Assembly: GCF_000382045.1 (NCBI RefSeq)
Contig: NZ_KB907456.1
Location: forward strand, 124,001-188,000
Origin: Variovorax atrisoli 110B
Lineage (GTDB): Bacteria > Pseudomonadota > Gammaproteobacteria > Burkholderiales > Burkholderiaceae_C
Direction of reading: 5' to 3'
Length of the DNA stretch: 64,000 bases
Shown here in pieces: positions 26,790 to 37,134 of the stretch (positions are counted from its first letter, which is position 1; each line of letters begins with the position of its first letter). Made by a program: the position numbers and the translations under genes. Below the pieces are notes generated by a model. That model was not told the origin of the DNA. It did no database searches and saw only the letters and a program-made list of their open reading frames with translations.

Positions 26790-27887
26790 TTAGCTTTTTT
26801 GGGTGACGAATTCCCGCAGTTGGGTCACCAGGTCGTCCTGCGCGAGCAGGCGGGCGCGCGCCTCCAGGGCGGTTTGCAGCCAGGGGCCCTGCATTTCCGG
26901 CTCGGGCAGCGGCGCGTTGCCGAAGCCGTTCCAGGCGTGGTGAAAAAGCCGCAGGGAGGGCGGGGCGCCGATCCAGTCGAGCCAGGCGTTCAGCTTCTCG
27001 TGGTGGGCGTCGTCGTGCTGCGGGTAGATCTGCCAGACCAGCGGCGCGCCCGCCCACAGCGCGCGCACGAGCGAATCCTCGCCACGCACGAAGTTCAGGT
27101 CGCAGGACCACAGCAGGTGGTCGAAGTCGGGCTGGGTGAGATAGGGCAGGTATGAAATTGATAGCGCGCCGCGGTCATCGGGCACCGGCGCGCTTCCCTG
27201 CAGGGCCCGGACCGCCTGCGCGGCGCGGCCCGCCGTCACCAGCAGGCGAGTGGGGTGGCCGGACGCGGCGAGCCGCTCCAGCAGGTTGGCCAGCGCGGCG
27301 GGCTCGTAGCAGAAGAGAGAGACGAGGCGCTCGCCCTCGCGCCACGGGATCTGCCCTGCCGCCAGCCACTGCGCGCGGTCGAAGGCGGTCCTGCGCTCCA
27401 TCAGGTCGGGTTCTCTCAGCAGCCCTCCCGTGGCGGGCGTGAACCCCGGGTAGAAGAAGTGCTTCGTCAGGCCCGAGCCAGGCCCCTTGAAGACGGGTGA
27501 GGGCAGGCCATGCAGCCGCTCGACATACGGTTCGGCCGAGAGGTATTCGAGATTGATCCAAGCCAGGCCCGGCCCCTCGGCAAAACGGGTGATCAGCTCC
27601 GGCGCCGGGTCGCAGCCGAAGGCTTCGACCAGCACGTCGGGCGCCGGTCCTGCGACGGCTGCCCGAAGCGAGGCGGCGTCCAGCCAGTCGATCACCTCCA
27701 CGCCGTCGTAGCCGGTGCGCGCTTCGGGCGCCATCCAGCCCAGCGCCGCCGCGTCGTCGATCCACAGCCGCACGCGTTCGCCCAGGGCGGCCAACTGGCG
27801 AGCCAGGCGCCAGCAGACGCCGAGGTCTCCGTGGTTGTCGACGACCTTGCAGAAGATGTCCCACTGCTTCGATTGGCTGGATTGCAT
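26790..27887 (-). CDS. earP: EF-P arginine rhamnosyltransferase EarP
   Basis: A 365-residue GT-B glycosyltransferase that moves rhamnose from dTDP-L-rhamnose to Arg32 of EF-P. Recognisable segments are IFCKVVDNHGDLGVCWRLARQL at the N terminus (with the conserved Asp pair of the N-terminal domain) and the donor-site motif NFVRGEDSLVRALWAGAPLVW near the C terminus. The partner gene efp, with Arg32, is next on the same strand. A short repeat-like sequence (27151-27170) lies within the coding region without breaking the frame. Length is normal for the family. Confidence 0.95.
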   Translation of the reverse strand: MQSSQSKQWDIFCKVVDNHGDLGVCWRLARQLAALGERVRLWIDDAAALGWMAPEARTGYDGVEVIDWLDAASLRAAVAGPAPDVLVEAFGCDPAPELITRFAEGPGLAWINLEYLSAEPYVERLHGLPSPVFKGPGSGLTKHFFYPGFTPATGGLLREPDLMERRTAFDRAQWLAAGQIPWREGERLVSLFCYEPAALANLLERLAASGHPTRLLVTAGRAAQAVRALQGSAPVPDDRGALSISYLPYLTQPDFDHLLWSCDLNFVRGEDSLVRALWAGAPLVWQIYPQHDDAHHEKLNAWLDWIGAPPSLRLFHHAWNGFGNAPLPEPEMQGPWLQTALEARARLLAQDDLVTQLREFVTQKS

Positions 27888-27963
27888 GGTCGCGAGTGTG
27901 CCCGTGTTCGCACGCGGCGCTTGCTATGCTGACCGGACGACAACCACCGGAGAGAGAGAACCC

Positions 27964-29397
27964 ATGAGGATGCAGACCTTCCGTGCCGCCAAGACCGTGC
28001 TCGCCTTCTCGCTGGCGCTTTGCGGCATCTGCGGCATGACCTCCGCCGCGGCGCAGCCGCAGACCCCGCAGTCGCTCACGCCGCAGCAGCAGCGTTTCCA
28101 CGACATCTATAAAGAGCTGATCGAGATCAACACCACCCACTCGGTCGGCGACAACACCGCGGCGGCGCGGGCCATGGAGAAGCGTCTGATCGAAGCGGGT
28201 TTCGCTCCCGGCGACATCCAGATATTCGAGCCCTTCCCCAAGAAGGGCAACCTCGTGCTGCGCTTCAAGGGCGACGGCAGCAAGAAGCCGCTGCTGCTGC
28301 TGGCCCACATCGACGTGGTCGAGGCCCGGCGCGAGGACTGGAAGACCGATCCTTTCAAGCTGCAGGAGACCGGCGGCTACTTCACCGCGCGCGGCGCCAT
28401 CGACGACAAGGCCATGGCCGCGGCGCTGGTCTCCGTGGTGGGGCAGCTGAAGCAGGAGGGCTTCAAGCCGAGGCGCGACGTCATCCTCGCGCTGACCGCC
28501 GACGAGGAGCGCGGCGACGCGCTGAGCAACGGCGCCTTCTGGCTCATCAACAACAAGCCCGAATTGCTGCAGGCCGAGTTCGGCATCAACGAAGGCGGCG
28601 GCGGCGAGCTGCGCGGCGGCAAGCCCAACCTGCATCGCATGCAGGTGGCGGAGAAGATGTACACCACCTACATGCTGGAGGCGCGCGACGTGGGCGGGCA
28701 CAGCTCGGTGCCGACAAGGACCAACCCCATCTACGCACTCTCGGCCGCGCTGGAGCGGCTCGGCAACTACAGCTTCCCGGTGAAGCTCGCCGACGTCACC
28801 AAGACCTACTTCGCGCGCAGCGCACCCTTCGCCACGGGGCAGCTCGCCGACGACATGCGCGCCGTGGGCAGCGGCAACCCCGACCCCTCGGTGATCGAGC
28901 GCATGTCGGCCAACCCGGCCTACAACGCACAGTTCCGCACCACCTGCGTGGCGACGATGGTGCAGGCCGGCCACGCCGAGAACGCGCTGCCGCAGTCGGC
29001 CAAGGCCACGGTCAACTGCCGCATCCTGCCGCACGACGATCCGGACGAGGTCGAGCGCCAGCTGACCCAGGCCGTGGGCAACGACAAGATCGTGGTGCGC
29101 AACATGGGCAAGCCGCTGCGCAGCCCTGCCTCGCCGCTGAACGGCGACCTCGTCAAGACGGTGGAGTCGATCACCCAGCAGATGTGGCCCGGCGTACCCG
29201 TCATTCCCGCCATGAGCACCGGCGCCACCGACAGCCGGTTCATGCGCAACGCCGGCATCCCGATGTACGGCGTGAGCGGCCTCTTCGTCGAGCCCTCCGA
29301 CGCGCGCTCCCACGGGCTGGACGAGCGCATCGAGATCCAGCGCCTGTACGACGGACGCGAGTTCCTGTATCGCCTGGTCAGCGAGCTCGCGAAGTAA
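27964..29397 (+). CDS. Secreted M20 family metallopeptidase
   Basis: A 477-residue zinc peptidase with a signal peptide (LAFSLALCGICGMTSAAAQ). M20 metal-site motifs are AHIDVVEA (His and Asp), GRGAIDDK-type ARGAIDDKAM, LTADEERG (catalytic Glu and ligand), and a late His in RSHGLDERIE. The dimerisation domain is inserted at about 230-350. Exported M20 enzymes cleave dipeptides or deacylate amino acids. A purine repeat (GAGAGAGAGAA) serves as ribosome site. It is divergent from earP (76 bases between starts) and convergent with the gamma-glutamyltransferase gene. Substrate unknown. Confidence 0.9.
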   Translation: MRMQTFRAAKTVLAFSLALCGICGMTSAAAQPQTPQSLTPQQQRFHDIYKELIEINTTHSVGDNTAAARAMEKRLIEAGFAPGDIQIFEPFPKKGNLVLRFKGDGSKKPLLLLAHIDVVEARREDWKTDPFKLQETGGYFTARGAIDDKAMAAALVSVVGQLKQEGFKPRRDVILALTADEERGDALSNGAFWLINNKPELLQAEFGINEGGGGELRGGKPNLHRMQVAEKMYTTYMLEARDVGGHSSVPTRTNPIYALSAALERLGNYSFPVKLADVTKTYFARSAPFATGQLADDMRAVGSGNPDPSVIERMSANPAYNAQFRTTCVATMVQAGHAENALPQSAKATVNCRILPHDDPDEVERQLTQAVGNDKIVVRNMGKPLRSPASPLNGDLVKTVESITQQMWPGVPVIPAMSTGATDSRFMRNAGIPMYGVSGLFVEPSDARSHGLDERIEIQRLYDGREFLYRLVSELAK

Positions 29398-29439
29398 CTA
29401 GCAGGGGAGCCCTCAGGGCCGCAAGGGCCCTGCGGAACC

Positions 29440-31536
29440 TCAGGGCGTGAAGGTGTCGCCCAGCACGATGCCTTCGCGCCGTGGGTCGGCACCGCCGGTC
29501 AGGACCGGTTTGCCGCCGACGTTGGTGCGGATCACGGTACTCACGCCACTCGACTGGGCACCGAAGTTCACGGTGTGACCCAGGGCGCGCAGGCCGACGA
29601 TCAGCGGGTCGTCGTTGCCGTTGTTGCCGGTATTCACGTTGGGATGCTCTCCGCCCACGTTGGTGGCACTGTAGGTGGCGCCCGAGGTGGCGGGGGAGTT
29701 GGTGGCGCCGAAGTCGACCAGCGACGTGGCCTGCTGCGCATCCAGACCCCAGTCGAGCGCGCCCACCAGCGTCTTGACCACGTACTGGATGATGGTCCCG
29801 CCGCCTGGAGAGCCCGTGCCCATGACGAACTCGCCCATGCTGCCGTCGGTGTTCTTCCTGAACACCAGCGTCGGCGCCATCGTGCTGCGCGGGCGCTTGC
29901 CCGGCGCTACGCGGTTCGCTACCTTGACGCTCGGAGTCACGCTGGTGTCGTCGGGGTTGGACGCAAAGTCGGTCAGCTGGTTGTTCAGCATGAAGCCCTG
30001 AGTCATGTGATACGAGCCGAGCGTGGACTCCACCGTGGTGGTCATAGAGACCACGTTGCCCTGCTTGTCGACGATGGTGAAGTGTGTGGTGCCGTGCTCC
30101 TCGGTCTTGTCGATGCCCAGCGGCACCGAGCCGAGGTCGCCAGCTTTCGCCAGGCCCATGCTCTTTGTCAGGCTGATGAGGCTTGCGCGGCCCTGCAGGT
30201 AGGGCTTATTGATCATCGTGTCGACGGAGCCTCCGGGGAGTGGAACGAAGTCGGTATCGGCCACGTACTTGTCGCGGTCGGCGTAGGCCAGGCGCTCGGC
30301 CTCGCTCACCAGGTGCACGCCCATCACGGTGGGCTTGCCGCCTTCGATGTCGATGGCGGTCGGCTTGTACAGTCCCAGATTGAAGGTTTCGAGGATGCCC
30401 AGGCTTGCCACCACGGCGATGCCGCCGGACGACGGCGGCGACATGCTGCAAACGTAGTAGTCGCGGTAGGTGCCGCAGACCGGGTCTCGCCGCTTGGCCT
30501 TGTAATTGGCCAGATCGGCCATCGTGGTCATGCCGGGCGTGATGGCCGAGCCGTCGTTCGCAGCGGTCGTGATGCCGATCTTGTCGACGATGCCCTGCGC
30601 GATGTCGCCTGTATAGAAGGCATCGGCGCCCTGGCTGGCAATGGCGTTGAGCGTCTTCGCGTATGCCGGGTTCTTGATCTTCGTGCCCAACGCCTTTGGG
30701 GTGCCGTCGGCATTCAGGAAGTAGGCCGTAGCCTCGGCGTCACGCTTGAGGCTGGTGGCCGAAGCGGAGATGGCGGCTGCCATGCGCCCGCCGATCGAGA
30801 AGCCGTCGGATGCGAGCGTTATGCCGTAGCTGAAGAGGTCCTTCCAAGGTAGCTTGCCGTGGTCCTTGTAGGCGATGTCGAGCATGCGCACCGCACCTGG
30901 CGTGCCGATGGAGCGGCCGCTGGCGCGCGCGCCGCCGGGCTTGGGCTGCGTGGTGTCGGCGCCGGTCGGGTCGATGTAGCGCAGGTAGTTCTCGTTGGCG
31001 GCGGCCGGCGCGGTCTCGCGGCCGTCGTAGGCCTGCACCTTCTTGGTCGCCGCGTCGTAGTGAAGCATGAAGGCGCCGCCGCCCAGGCCGCTCGACTGCG
31101 GCTCGACCAGTCCGAGCACGGCCTGCACCGCGACCGCGGCATCGACTGCGCTGCCGCCGGCCTTGAGGATGTCGCAGCCGGCTCGTGTGGCCAGCGGGTG
31201 GTTGGCGACCACCATGTAGTTCTTGGCGTACACCAGCTTGTGACCGGGCGCGTAGCCTGAAGCCGGTTCCGGGGCGGCAGGGTCGCCGGCATCGCCGGAG
31301 CCGACTACCACGGACGAATTGCCACTCGGGATCAGGCAACCCGTATCGGGTGCGGCCGGCGCAGGCGTAGGCGCCGGCTGGTTGGCGGCATTGATTGCAG
31401 CGATGGCCGCGAGGGCGGCCGCCGTGTTCTGCGCATCGTTGTTGCCGGAGCCGCCGCCGCAGGCCGCCAGGCTCAGCGAAAGCGCGACGGATGTGAGAGG
31501 CCACCAGACGACGCGTCTGTTGTTGTTTTCTTTCAT
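29440..31536 (-). CDS. Lipoprotein-type gamma-glutamyltransferase
   Basis: A 698-residue Ntn-hydrolase. The nucleophile region is [21 protein letters not shown], with self-cleavage expected before the first Thr; [10 protein letters not shown] and the N-terminal [13 protein letters not shown] are further GGT signatures. Unlike the common soluble periplasmic enzyme it has a lipobox (SLSLAAC at about 21) followed by Gly/Ser/Asn and an Ala/Pro-rich linker to residue 75, so it should be membrane anchored. It is also longer than E. coli GGT (580 residues). The start is the ATG at 31536; the extension to 31569 is less likely. It would cleave glutathione and gamma-glutamyl peptides outside the cytoplasm. 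Confidence 0.92.
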   Translation of the reverse strand: MKENNNRRVVWWPLTSVALSLSLAACGGGSGNNDAQNTAAALAAIAAINAANQPAPTPAPAAPDTGCLIPSGNSSVVVGSGDAGDPAAPEPASGYAPGHKLVYAKNYMVVANHPLATRAGCDILKAGGSAVDAAVAVQAVLGLVEPQSSGLGGGAFMLHYDAATKKVQAYDGRETAPAAANENYLRYIDPTGADTTQPKPGGARASGRSIGTPGAVRMLDIAYKDHGKLPWKDLFSYGITLASDGFSIGGRMAAAISASATSLKRDAEATAYFLNADGTPKALGTKIKNPAYAKTLNAIASQGADAFYTGDIAQGIVDKIGITTAANDGSAITPGMTTMADLANYKAKRRDPVCGTYRDYYVCSMSPPSSGGIAVVASLGILETFNLGLYKPTAIDIEGGKPTVMGVHLVSEAERLAYADRDKYVADTDFVPLPGGSVDTMINKPYLQGRASLISLTKSMGLAKAGDLGSVPLGIDKTEEHGTTHFTIVDKQGNVVSMTTTVESTLGSYHMTQGFMLNNQLTDFASNPDDTSVTPSVKVANRVAPGKRPRSTMAPTLVFRKNTDGSMGEFVMGTGSPGGGTIIQYVVKTLVGALDWGLDAQQATSLVDFGATNSPATSGATYSATNVGGEHPNVNTGNNGNDDPLIVGLRALGHTVNFGAQSSGVSTVIRTNVGGKPVLTGGADPRREGIVLGDTFTP

Positions 31537-31680
31537 GAGATTTCCCGAGTAGGTATGTGTGAAAACCACGGGCGCTCCTCGCGCCCGTACCCAATCTTCA
31601 GCACATTCCGTTCCAGTCGGTGTCGGGGTTTGCGCGCAGGCGCCCGCCAGGGCCGCATGGCGCGCGCCACAATAGCCGCC

Positions 31681-33642
31681 ATGTCAGACGTGCATTCCGA
31701 ACAACTGCTCAGCGAAGTCGCGGCCCTGCCGCAGCTGCCCGGTGTCTACCGCTATTTCGACGCGGCCGGGGCGGTGCTCTACGTGGGCAAGGCCCGCAAC
31801 CTGAAGAAGCGGGTCGCCAACTACTTCCAGAAGAACCACGGCGGTACGCGCATCGGACACATGATCTCGAAGATCGTGCGCATGGAGACCACGGTGGTGC
31901 GCTCGGAGGCCGAGGCGCTGCTGCTCGAGAACAACCTCATCAAGACGCTCAAGCCGCGCTACAACATCCTGTTTCGCGACGACAAGAGCTATCCCTACCT
32001 CAAGATCGCGTCGCACCAGTTTCCGCGGCTGGCCTACTACCGCGGCGCGGTCGACAAGAAGCACCGCTACTTCGGGCCGTACCCGAGCGCTTGGGCGGTG
32101 AAGGAGTCGATCCAGCTGCTGCAGAAGGTGTTTCGCCTGCGCACCTGCGAGGACACGGTGTATGCCAACCGCACGCGGCCCTGCCTGCTGTACCAGATCA
32201 AGCGCTGCAGCGGGCCCTGCGTGGGTCACATCGGGCCCGAGGCCTATGCGCAGGACGTCGCCAGCGCCGAGGCCTTCCTGATGGGCGACACGCAGCTCGT
32301 GCTCTCCAAGCTCGAGCAGCGCATGACGGCGCATGCCGAGAAGCTCGAGTTCGAGCAGGCGGCCGAACTGCGCAACCAGATGTCGGCGATCTCGCGGGTG
32401 CTGCACCAGCAGTCCATCGAGATCGCGTCCGACAAGGACGTGGACATCCTTGCTGTGAAGGTGCAGGGCGGCAAGGCCTGCGTGAACCTCGCGATGGTGC
32501 GCGGCGGGCGGCATCTGGGCGACCGGCCCTACTTTCCGGTGCACGTGGAAGACGCGGCGCAGATCCATCACGGCGAGCTCGACGACGAGGAGGGCGCGCC
32601 GCCCGCCGTCGCGGATCCGGTCGAGGTGCAGGTGCTCGAGGCCTTCATCGCCCAGCACTACATCGACGTGCCCGTTCCCGCCACGCTGGTGCTCAGCGAG
32701 CAGGTGAGCCGCGAGCTGATCGAGGCCATCTCGCAGCAGGCCGGCTCGCGCGTGACGGCGGTGTTCCAGCCGCGCGAGCAGCGCCGCCACTGGCTGGAGA
32801 TGGCCGAGACCAACGCCAAGCTGCAACTGGCCCGGCTGCTGGCCGAAGAGGGCTCGCAGCAGGCGCGCACCCGTGCGCTGGCCGACGCGCTGGAGCTGGC
32901 TGCGGACGACCTCGACAACTTCCGCATCGAATGCTTCGACATCTCGCACACCGCGGGCGAGGCGACGCAGGCTTCCTGCGTGGTGTTCGAGCACCACGCC
33001 ATGCAGAACAAGGAATACCGCCGCTACAACATAGAGGGCATCACGCCCGGCGACGACTATGCCGCCATGCGCCAGGTGCTGCACCGCCGCTACGGCAAGC
33101 TGGCCGAGGCCATGGCCGCCGAGATCGATGCCCTGCCTCCGGGCGATGCCGAGAGCGACGGCAGCGCTGCGCCGCCCAAGCCGCGCACCGCCCGCATGCC
33201 CGACCTGGTGCTGGTGGACGGCGGCAAGGGGCAGGTGTCGATGGCGCGCGAGGTGTTCGGCGAACTGGGGCTGCCGCTGTCGCTGATCGTGGGCGTCGAG
33301 AAGGGCGAGGGCCGCAAGGTCGGCCTCGAGGAACTGGTGTTCGCCGACGGCCGCGAGAAGGTCTACCTCGGCAAGGACTCGGCCGCGCTGATGCTGGTGG
33401 CCCAGATCCGCGACGAGGCACACCGCTTCGCGATCACCGGCATGCGGGCCAAGCGTGCCAAGGTGCGCGTGGGCGGCAGCCAGCTCGAAGACATCCCGGG
33501 CATCGGGCCCAAGCGGCGCGCGCGCCTGCTCCAGCGTTTCGGCGGCATCCGGGGCGTGGCGGCGGCGAGCATCGAGGACATCGCGTCGGTCGAGGGCATC
33601 GCCTCCGACCTTGCGGAAGAAATCTACAAGGCGCTGCACTGA
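31681..33642 (+). CDS. uvrC: Excinuclease ABC subunit C
   Basis: A 653-residue UvrC, which makes both incisions in nucleotide excision repair. The N-terminal GIY-YIG nuclease ([20 protein letters not shown]) is at about 17-95. The UvrB-binding motif is at about 215-250 ([23 protein letters not shown]). The RNase H-like nuclease starts at about 410 ([19 protein letters not shown]), and the C-terminal helix-hairpin-helix pair is at 595-650 ([18 protein letters not shown]). The start is the ATG at 31681, and upstream in-frame extension is discarded. It is followed by pgsA, the common proteobacterial order. Confidence 0.97.
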   Translation: MSDVHSEQLLSEVAALPQLPGVYRYFDAAGAVLYVGKARNLKKRVANYFQKNHGGTRIGHMISKIVRMETTVVRSEAEALLLENNLIKTLKPRYNILFRDDKSYPYLKIASHQFPRLAYYRGAVDKKHRYFGPYPSAWAVKESIQLLQKVFRLRTCEDTVYANRTRPCLLYQIKRCSGPCVGHIGPEAYAQDVASAEAFLMGDTQLVLSKLEQRMTAHAEKLEFEQAAELRNQMSAISRVLHQQSIEIASDKDVDILAVKVQGGKACVNLAMVRGGRHLGDRPYFPVHVEDAAQIHHGELDDEEGAPPAVADPVEVQVLEAFIAQHYIDVPVPATLVLSEQVSRELIEAISQQAGSRVTAVFQPREQRRHWLEMAETNAKLQLARLLAEEGSQQARTRALADALELAADDLDNFRIECFDISHTAGEATQASCVVFEHHAMQNKEYRRYNIEGITPGDDYAAMRQVLHRRYGKLAEAMAAEIDALPPGDAESDGSAAPPKPRTARMPDLVLVDGGKGQVSMAREVFGELGLPLSLIVGVEKGEGRKVGLEELVFADGREKVYLGKDSAALMLVAQIRDEAHRFAITGMRAKRAKVRVGGSQLEDIPGIGPKRRARLLQRFGGIRGVAAASIEDIASVEGIASDLAEEIYKALH

Positions 33643-33698
33643 CCGATCGATCGCGCGACCTCCGCAGGGGGTTACCGCGGCCATGACACAATCAAGCG

Positions 33699-34265
33699 AT
33701 GTTCTGGACCCTGCCGACCATCATGACCTGGACGCGCATCGTCGCGATCCCTTTGATCGTCGGTGTGTTCTACCTTCCGATGGCCGAGCCGATGCGCAAC
33801 CTGATCGCCACGGTCATGTTCATCGTCTTCGCCGCCACCGACTGGCTCGACGGCTTCCTGGCACGCCGGCTCAACCAGACCTCGGCCTTCGGGGCCTTTC
33901 TCGATCCGGTGGCCGACAAGTTCCTGGTGTGCGCGTCGCTGCTGGTGCTGGTGCACCTGAACCGGGCCGACGTGTTCGTGGCGCTGATCATCATCGGCCG
34001 CGAGATCGCCATCTCGGCGCTGCGCGAATGGATGGCGCAGATCGGCGCCAGCAAGAGCGTGGCAGTGCACATGATCGGCAAGGTCAAGACGACCGTGCAG
34101 ATGGTCGCCATTCCCTTCCTGCTCTATGACGGGCGCCTGTTCGGCGTGATCGACACCGGCGCCTGGGGCCAGTGGCTGATCTGGATCTCCGCCGTGCTCA
34201 CCATCTGGTCGATGGTGTACTACCTGCAGAAGGCCATTCCGGAAATCCGGGCCAGAACCAAATGA
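33699..34265 (+). CDS. pgsA: CDP-diacylglycerol--glycerol-3-phosphate 3-phosphatidyltransferase
   Basis: A 188-residue integral membrane enzyme that makes phosphatidylglycerol phosphate. The CDP-alcohol phosphotransferase motif DG-x2-AR-x8-G-x3-D-x3-D is intact in DGFLARRLNQTSAFGAFLDPVADK. About five helices follow the usual pattern. It lies 56 bases after uvrC, and its stop overlaps the next start by three bases. Confidence 0.96.
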   Translation: MFWTLPTIMTWTRIVAIPLIVGVFYLPMAEPMRNLIATVMFIVFAATDWLDGFLARRLNQTSAFGAFLDPVADKFLVCASLLVLVHLNRADVFVALIIIGREIAISALREWMAQIGASKSVAVHMIGKVKTTVQMVAIPFLLYDGRLFGVIDTGAWGQWLIWISAVLTIWSMVYYLQKAIPEIRARTK

Positions 34266-35152
34266 CGCCCGCGACCCCGGCCGGCAGCTCGGGCTGGCTG
34301 CGGGCGATGCCCGTGGTCTTCGTGCTGATCTGGAGCACGGGCTTCATCGTCGCGCGCTACGGCATGCCGTATGCGCCGCCCCTCAAGTTCCTCGCCGTGC
34401 GTTTCGCGCTGTCGCTGGCCTGCTTCGGTGCATGGGTCGCGCTCGCGCGGGTCGAGTGGCCGAAGCAGCGGGCCCAGTGGGCGCACCTGGCCGTCACCGG
34501 CGTCCTGATGCACGCAGGCTACCTCGGCGGTGTCTGGGCCGCGGTGCGCGAGGGCATGGGTGCGGGGCTGGTGGCGCTGTTGGTCGGCATCCAGCCGGTG
34601 CTGACGGCGGTCTGGCTTTCCTTCACCGGCGGGCGCATCACCGGGCGCCAGTGGATCGGGCTGGGGCTGGGTTTCGCGGGCCTGGTGCTGGTGGTGCTGC
34701 GCAAGCTGGGGCAGGGCGGGGAGGTCAGCGTGCAGACGATGGCGCTCGCGCTGATGGCGCTGTTGTCGATCACCGCAGGCACTCTGTACCAGAAGCGCTT
34801 CGTCGCGCCCTGCGACGTGCGCAGCGCGAGCGCCGTGCAGATGGCGGCTGCCGTGCTCGTCACCCTGCCGTTCGCGGCGCTGGAGACGGACAGCATCCAC
34901 TGGAACCTGTATTCGGGTGGCGCCATGGCCTGGTCGGTGCTGGCGCTGTCGCTGGGCGGCAGCTCGCTGCTCTACATGCTGATCCAGCGCGGGACCGCCA
35001 CTGCTGTCACCAGCCTGCTCTACCTGGTGCCGCCCTGCACGGCCGTGATGGCGTGGCTGCTGTTCTCCGAGCCGATCACGCTGGTGACGGTGCTGGGCAT
35101 CGGGCTCACGGCGGCCGGCGTGAGCCTGGTGGTGCGCAGCGGCGGGCGCTGA
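34262..35152 (+). CDS. EamA/DMT family permease
   Basis: A 296-residue protein with ten predicted helices in two EamA repeats (about 10-140 and 155-290). It starts PVVFVLIWSTGFIVARYGMPYAPPL, typical of the DMT exporters for amino acids and other metabolites. The ATG overlaps the pgsA stop (ATGA). It is convergent with a LysR gene, 15 bases apart. Substrate unknown. Confidence 0.88.
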   Translation: MTPATPAGSSGWLRAMPVVFVLIWSTGFIVARYGMPYAPPLKFLAVRFALSLACFGAWVALARVEWPKQRAQWAHLAVTGVLMHAGYLGGVWAAVREGMGAGLVALLVGIQPVLTAVWLSFTGGRITGRQWIGLGLGFAGLVLVVLRKLGQGGEVSVQTMALALMALLSITAGTLYQKRFVAPCDVRSASAVQMAAAVLVTLPFAALETDSIHWNLYSGGAMAWSVLALSLGGSSLLYMLIQRGTATAVTSLLYLVPPCTAVMAWLLFSEPITLVTVLGIGLTAAGVSLVVRSGGR

Positions 35153-35167
35153 GCCGTCTTCTTCTAT

Positions 35168-36130
35168 CTAGCGCGCTCCGCTCCTGCCCGGCTTCCAGGG
35201 TTCGCTTCGGAACTGCTCGACGAGGTGGTCGACCAGCAGTCGCACGCGGCGCGGAGTCTTCGGCCGCCAGGGCGCGATCCAGTGGATGTCGGCTTCCGCC
35301 ATCGCGTACTGCGGCAGCAGCCGCACGAGTTCGCCGCTTGCGAGCTGTGGTGCGATGTCCCAGAGGCTGCGCAGCATGATGCCGTGGCCGGCGATGCACC
35401 AGTCGCGCACCATCTCGCCCGAGTTGCTGGCCAGCGGCCCCTGCACGCGCACGCGGGCCGTGCTGCCGTCGCGCACGTGGCGCAAGGTCCAGACGGCATG
35501 CTGGCGCTGGCCGCCGGCGTCACCGTTCTCGCGCGCGACCAGGCAGTCGTGCGAAGACAGCGCCTCGATGGTGGCAGGCGTGCCCCGGCGTTTCAGGTAG
35601 TCGGGCGAGGCGGCGAGTACGCGCTGGTTGCGCGCGATGCGACGCGAGATCCAGTCGGCTGCGTGGCGCTGTTGCACGGCCCAGAGCCAGACCGCGCCGT
35701 CATAGCCCTCGGCGCCCAGGTCGGGGAGCTGCTCGGTGAGCAGCAGTTCGATCTGCAGCGCCGGGTGCCGAGCCTGGAAGGCGGCCAGCGCAGGCCCGAG
35801 CCAGAGCCGGCCGAAGCCGAAGGTGGCGGCCAGCCGGACCGTGCCGGTCAACTCGTTCTGCCGCTCGCCGAGTTCGCTTTCGAGTGCCGCGAAGCCGTCG
35901 AGCAATGCCCGTGCATGCAGGCAGACCGCCTCGCCTTCGGCCGTGGCGCTCAGGCGCCGCGTGGTGCGCTCGAACAGGCGCTGGCCCAGCCGCGCTTCGA
36001 GCGCGCCCAGCCGCTTGGTGACGACGGAGGGCACCACGTCCAGCGTGGCAGCCGCGCCCGCGAGGCTGCCCTGGTCGCGGATGGCGAGCACCAGCGCCAG
36101 GTCGCTTCTTTCCATCGAGGGTGGATTCAT
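35168..36130 (-). CDS. LysR family regulator (DmlR-like)
   Basis: A 320-residue LysR protein. The helix-turn-helix is at about 6-65 (DLALVLAIRDQGSLAGAAATLDVVPSVVTKRLGALE), with FERTTRRLSATAEG typical of the branch that includes DmlR, the regulator of D-malate use in E. coli. It is divergent from the dehalogenase / tartrate-dehydrogenase pair, with 71 bases between starts. That is the same geometry as dmlR/dmlA, so control of the pair is likely. The gap has a loose dyad CATA-N8-TATG (36133-36148). I start at ATG 36130; the Met at 36115 is an alternative. Confidence 0.88.
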   Translation of the reverse strand: MNPPSMERSDLALVLAIRDQGSLAGAAATLDVVPSVVTKRLGALEARLGQRLFERTTRRLSATAEGEAVCLHARALLDGFAALESELGERQNELTGTVRLAATFGFGRLWLGPALAAFQARHPALQIELLLTEQLPDLGAEGYDGAVWLWAVQQRHAADWISRRIARNQRVLAASPDYLKRRGTPATIEALSSHDCLVARENGDAGGQRQHAVWTLRHVRDGSTARVRVQGPLASNSGEMVRDWCIAGHGIMLRSLWDIAPQLASGELVRLLPQYAMAEADIHWIAPWRPKTPRRVRLLVDHLVEQFRSEPWKPGRSGAR

Positions 36131-36201
36131 GCCATATCGGAAAGTATGAATTGGTCGATTGTTGCTTGATGACGTGAGGGGCGCAACGCACAATCGTCGC
36201 C

Positions 36202-37134
36202 GTGACGGCTTCTTCCTTTCTTTCCTTTCCCACCTTCGACATCGAGCGCGACGGCGTGCGCATCCACGGACGCGTCGGCGGGCAGGGGGCTCCCTTGCTG
36301 CTGCTCCATGGTCATCCGCAGACGCATGCGATCTGGCATCGCGTGGCACCGGCGCTGGCCGAGCGGTTCACCGTGGTCGCGGTCGACCTGCGCGGCTACG
36401 GCGATTCGGGCCGGCCGGCGGCGGATGCCGAGCATGCCGTCTACAGCAAGCGCGAGATGGCGCTCGACGCCCTCGCCGCGATGCGGCACCACGGCTTCGA
36501 GCGCTTCGGCATCCTCGCGCACGACCGCGGCGCCCGCGTCGCGCACCGGCTGGCGATGGACCACCCCGGGGCGGTCGGGCGCATGCTGCTGCTCGACATC
36601 GCGCCCACGCTCGCGATGTACGAGCAGACCTCGGAGGCATTCGCCAAGGCCTACTGGCACTGGTTCTTCCTGATCCAGCCCCCGCCGCTGCCCGAGGCGC
36701 TGATCGCCTCGGACCCGGTGCGCTACGTGCGCAGCGTGATGGGTGGTCGGCACGCCGGCCTCGCGCCGTTCGCGCCCGAGGTGCTGGCCGAATACGAGCG
36801 CTGCGCCGCCATCGCGGGTACCGCCGAATCCATCTGCGAGGACTACCGCGCATCCGCCACCATCGACCTCGTGCACGACCGCGCCGACATCGCAGCCGGC
36901 CTGCGGCTCGAGCAGCCCTTGCGCGTGCTGTGGGGTGAGCATGGCGCGGTCGGCAAGGCCTTCGACGTGCTCGCGCTGTGGCGCGAGCGCGCCGCCGAGG
37001 TGTCGGGCCGGGCGCTGCCCTGCGGCCACTATGTTCCCGAAGAGGCCCCTGACGAACTGCTCGCCGAAGCCCTGGCCTTCTTCTCTCTTCTTCTTCCACC
37101 TTCGCAACACGCACCCGCAGGAGACACGCCATGA
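36202..37134 (+). CDS. Fluoroacetate/haloacetate dehalogenase-like alpha/beta hydrolase
   Basis: A 310-residue alpha/beta hydrolase. From the sequence, the nucleophile is Asp108 in AHDRGARVAHR, the acid Asp132 (LLLDIAPT) and the base His276 (PCGHYVPEE). The substrate-pocket residues of the fluoroacetate dehalogenase family are all there: Arg109 and Arg112 (carboxylate), His153 and Trp154 (YWHWFF, halide) and Tyr215 (CEDYR). Spacing agrees with the Rhodopseudomonas enzyme as I remember it (Asp110, Arg111, Arg114, Asp134, His155, Trp156). The start is GTG at 36202. The last codon overlaps the ATG of the tartrate dehydrogenase gene. Epoxide hydrolases share the fold but lack this pocket. Confidence 0.85.
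   Translation: MTASSFLSFPTFDIERDGVRIHGRVGGQGAPLLLLHGHPQTHAIWHRVAPALAERFTVVAVDLRGYGDSGRPAADAEHAVYSKREMALDALAAMRHHGFERFGILAHDRGARVAHRLAMDHPGAVGRMLLLDIAPTLAMYEQTSEAFAKAYWHWFFLIQPPPLPEALIASDPVRYVRSVMGGRHAGLAPFAPEVLAEYERCAAIAGTAESICEDYRASATIDLVHDRADIAAGLRLEQPLRVLWGEHGAVGKAFDVLALWRERAAEVSGRALPCGHYVPEEAPDELLAEALAFFSLLLPPSQHAPAGDTP

Noticed and set aside
29414-29431. GC-rich dyad between the convergent M20 peptidase and GGT genes
   Set aside because: No T-run on either side, so I do not call it a terminator.
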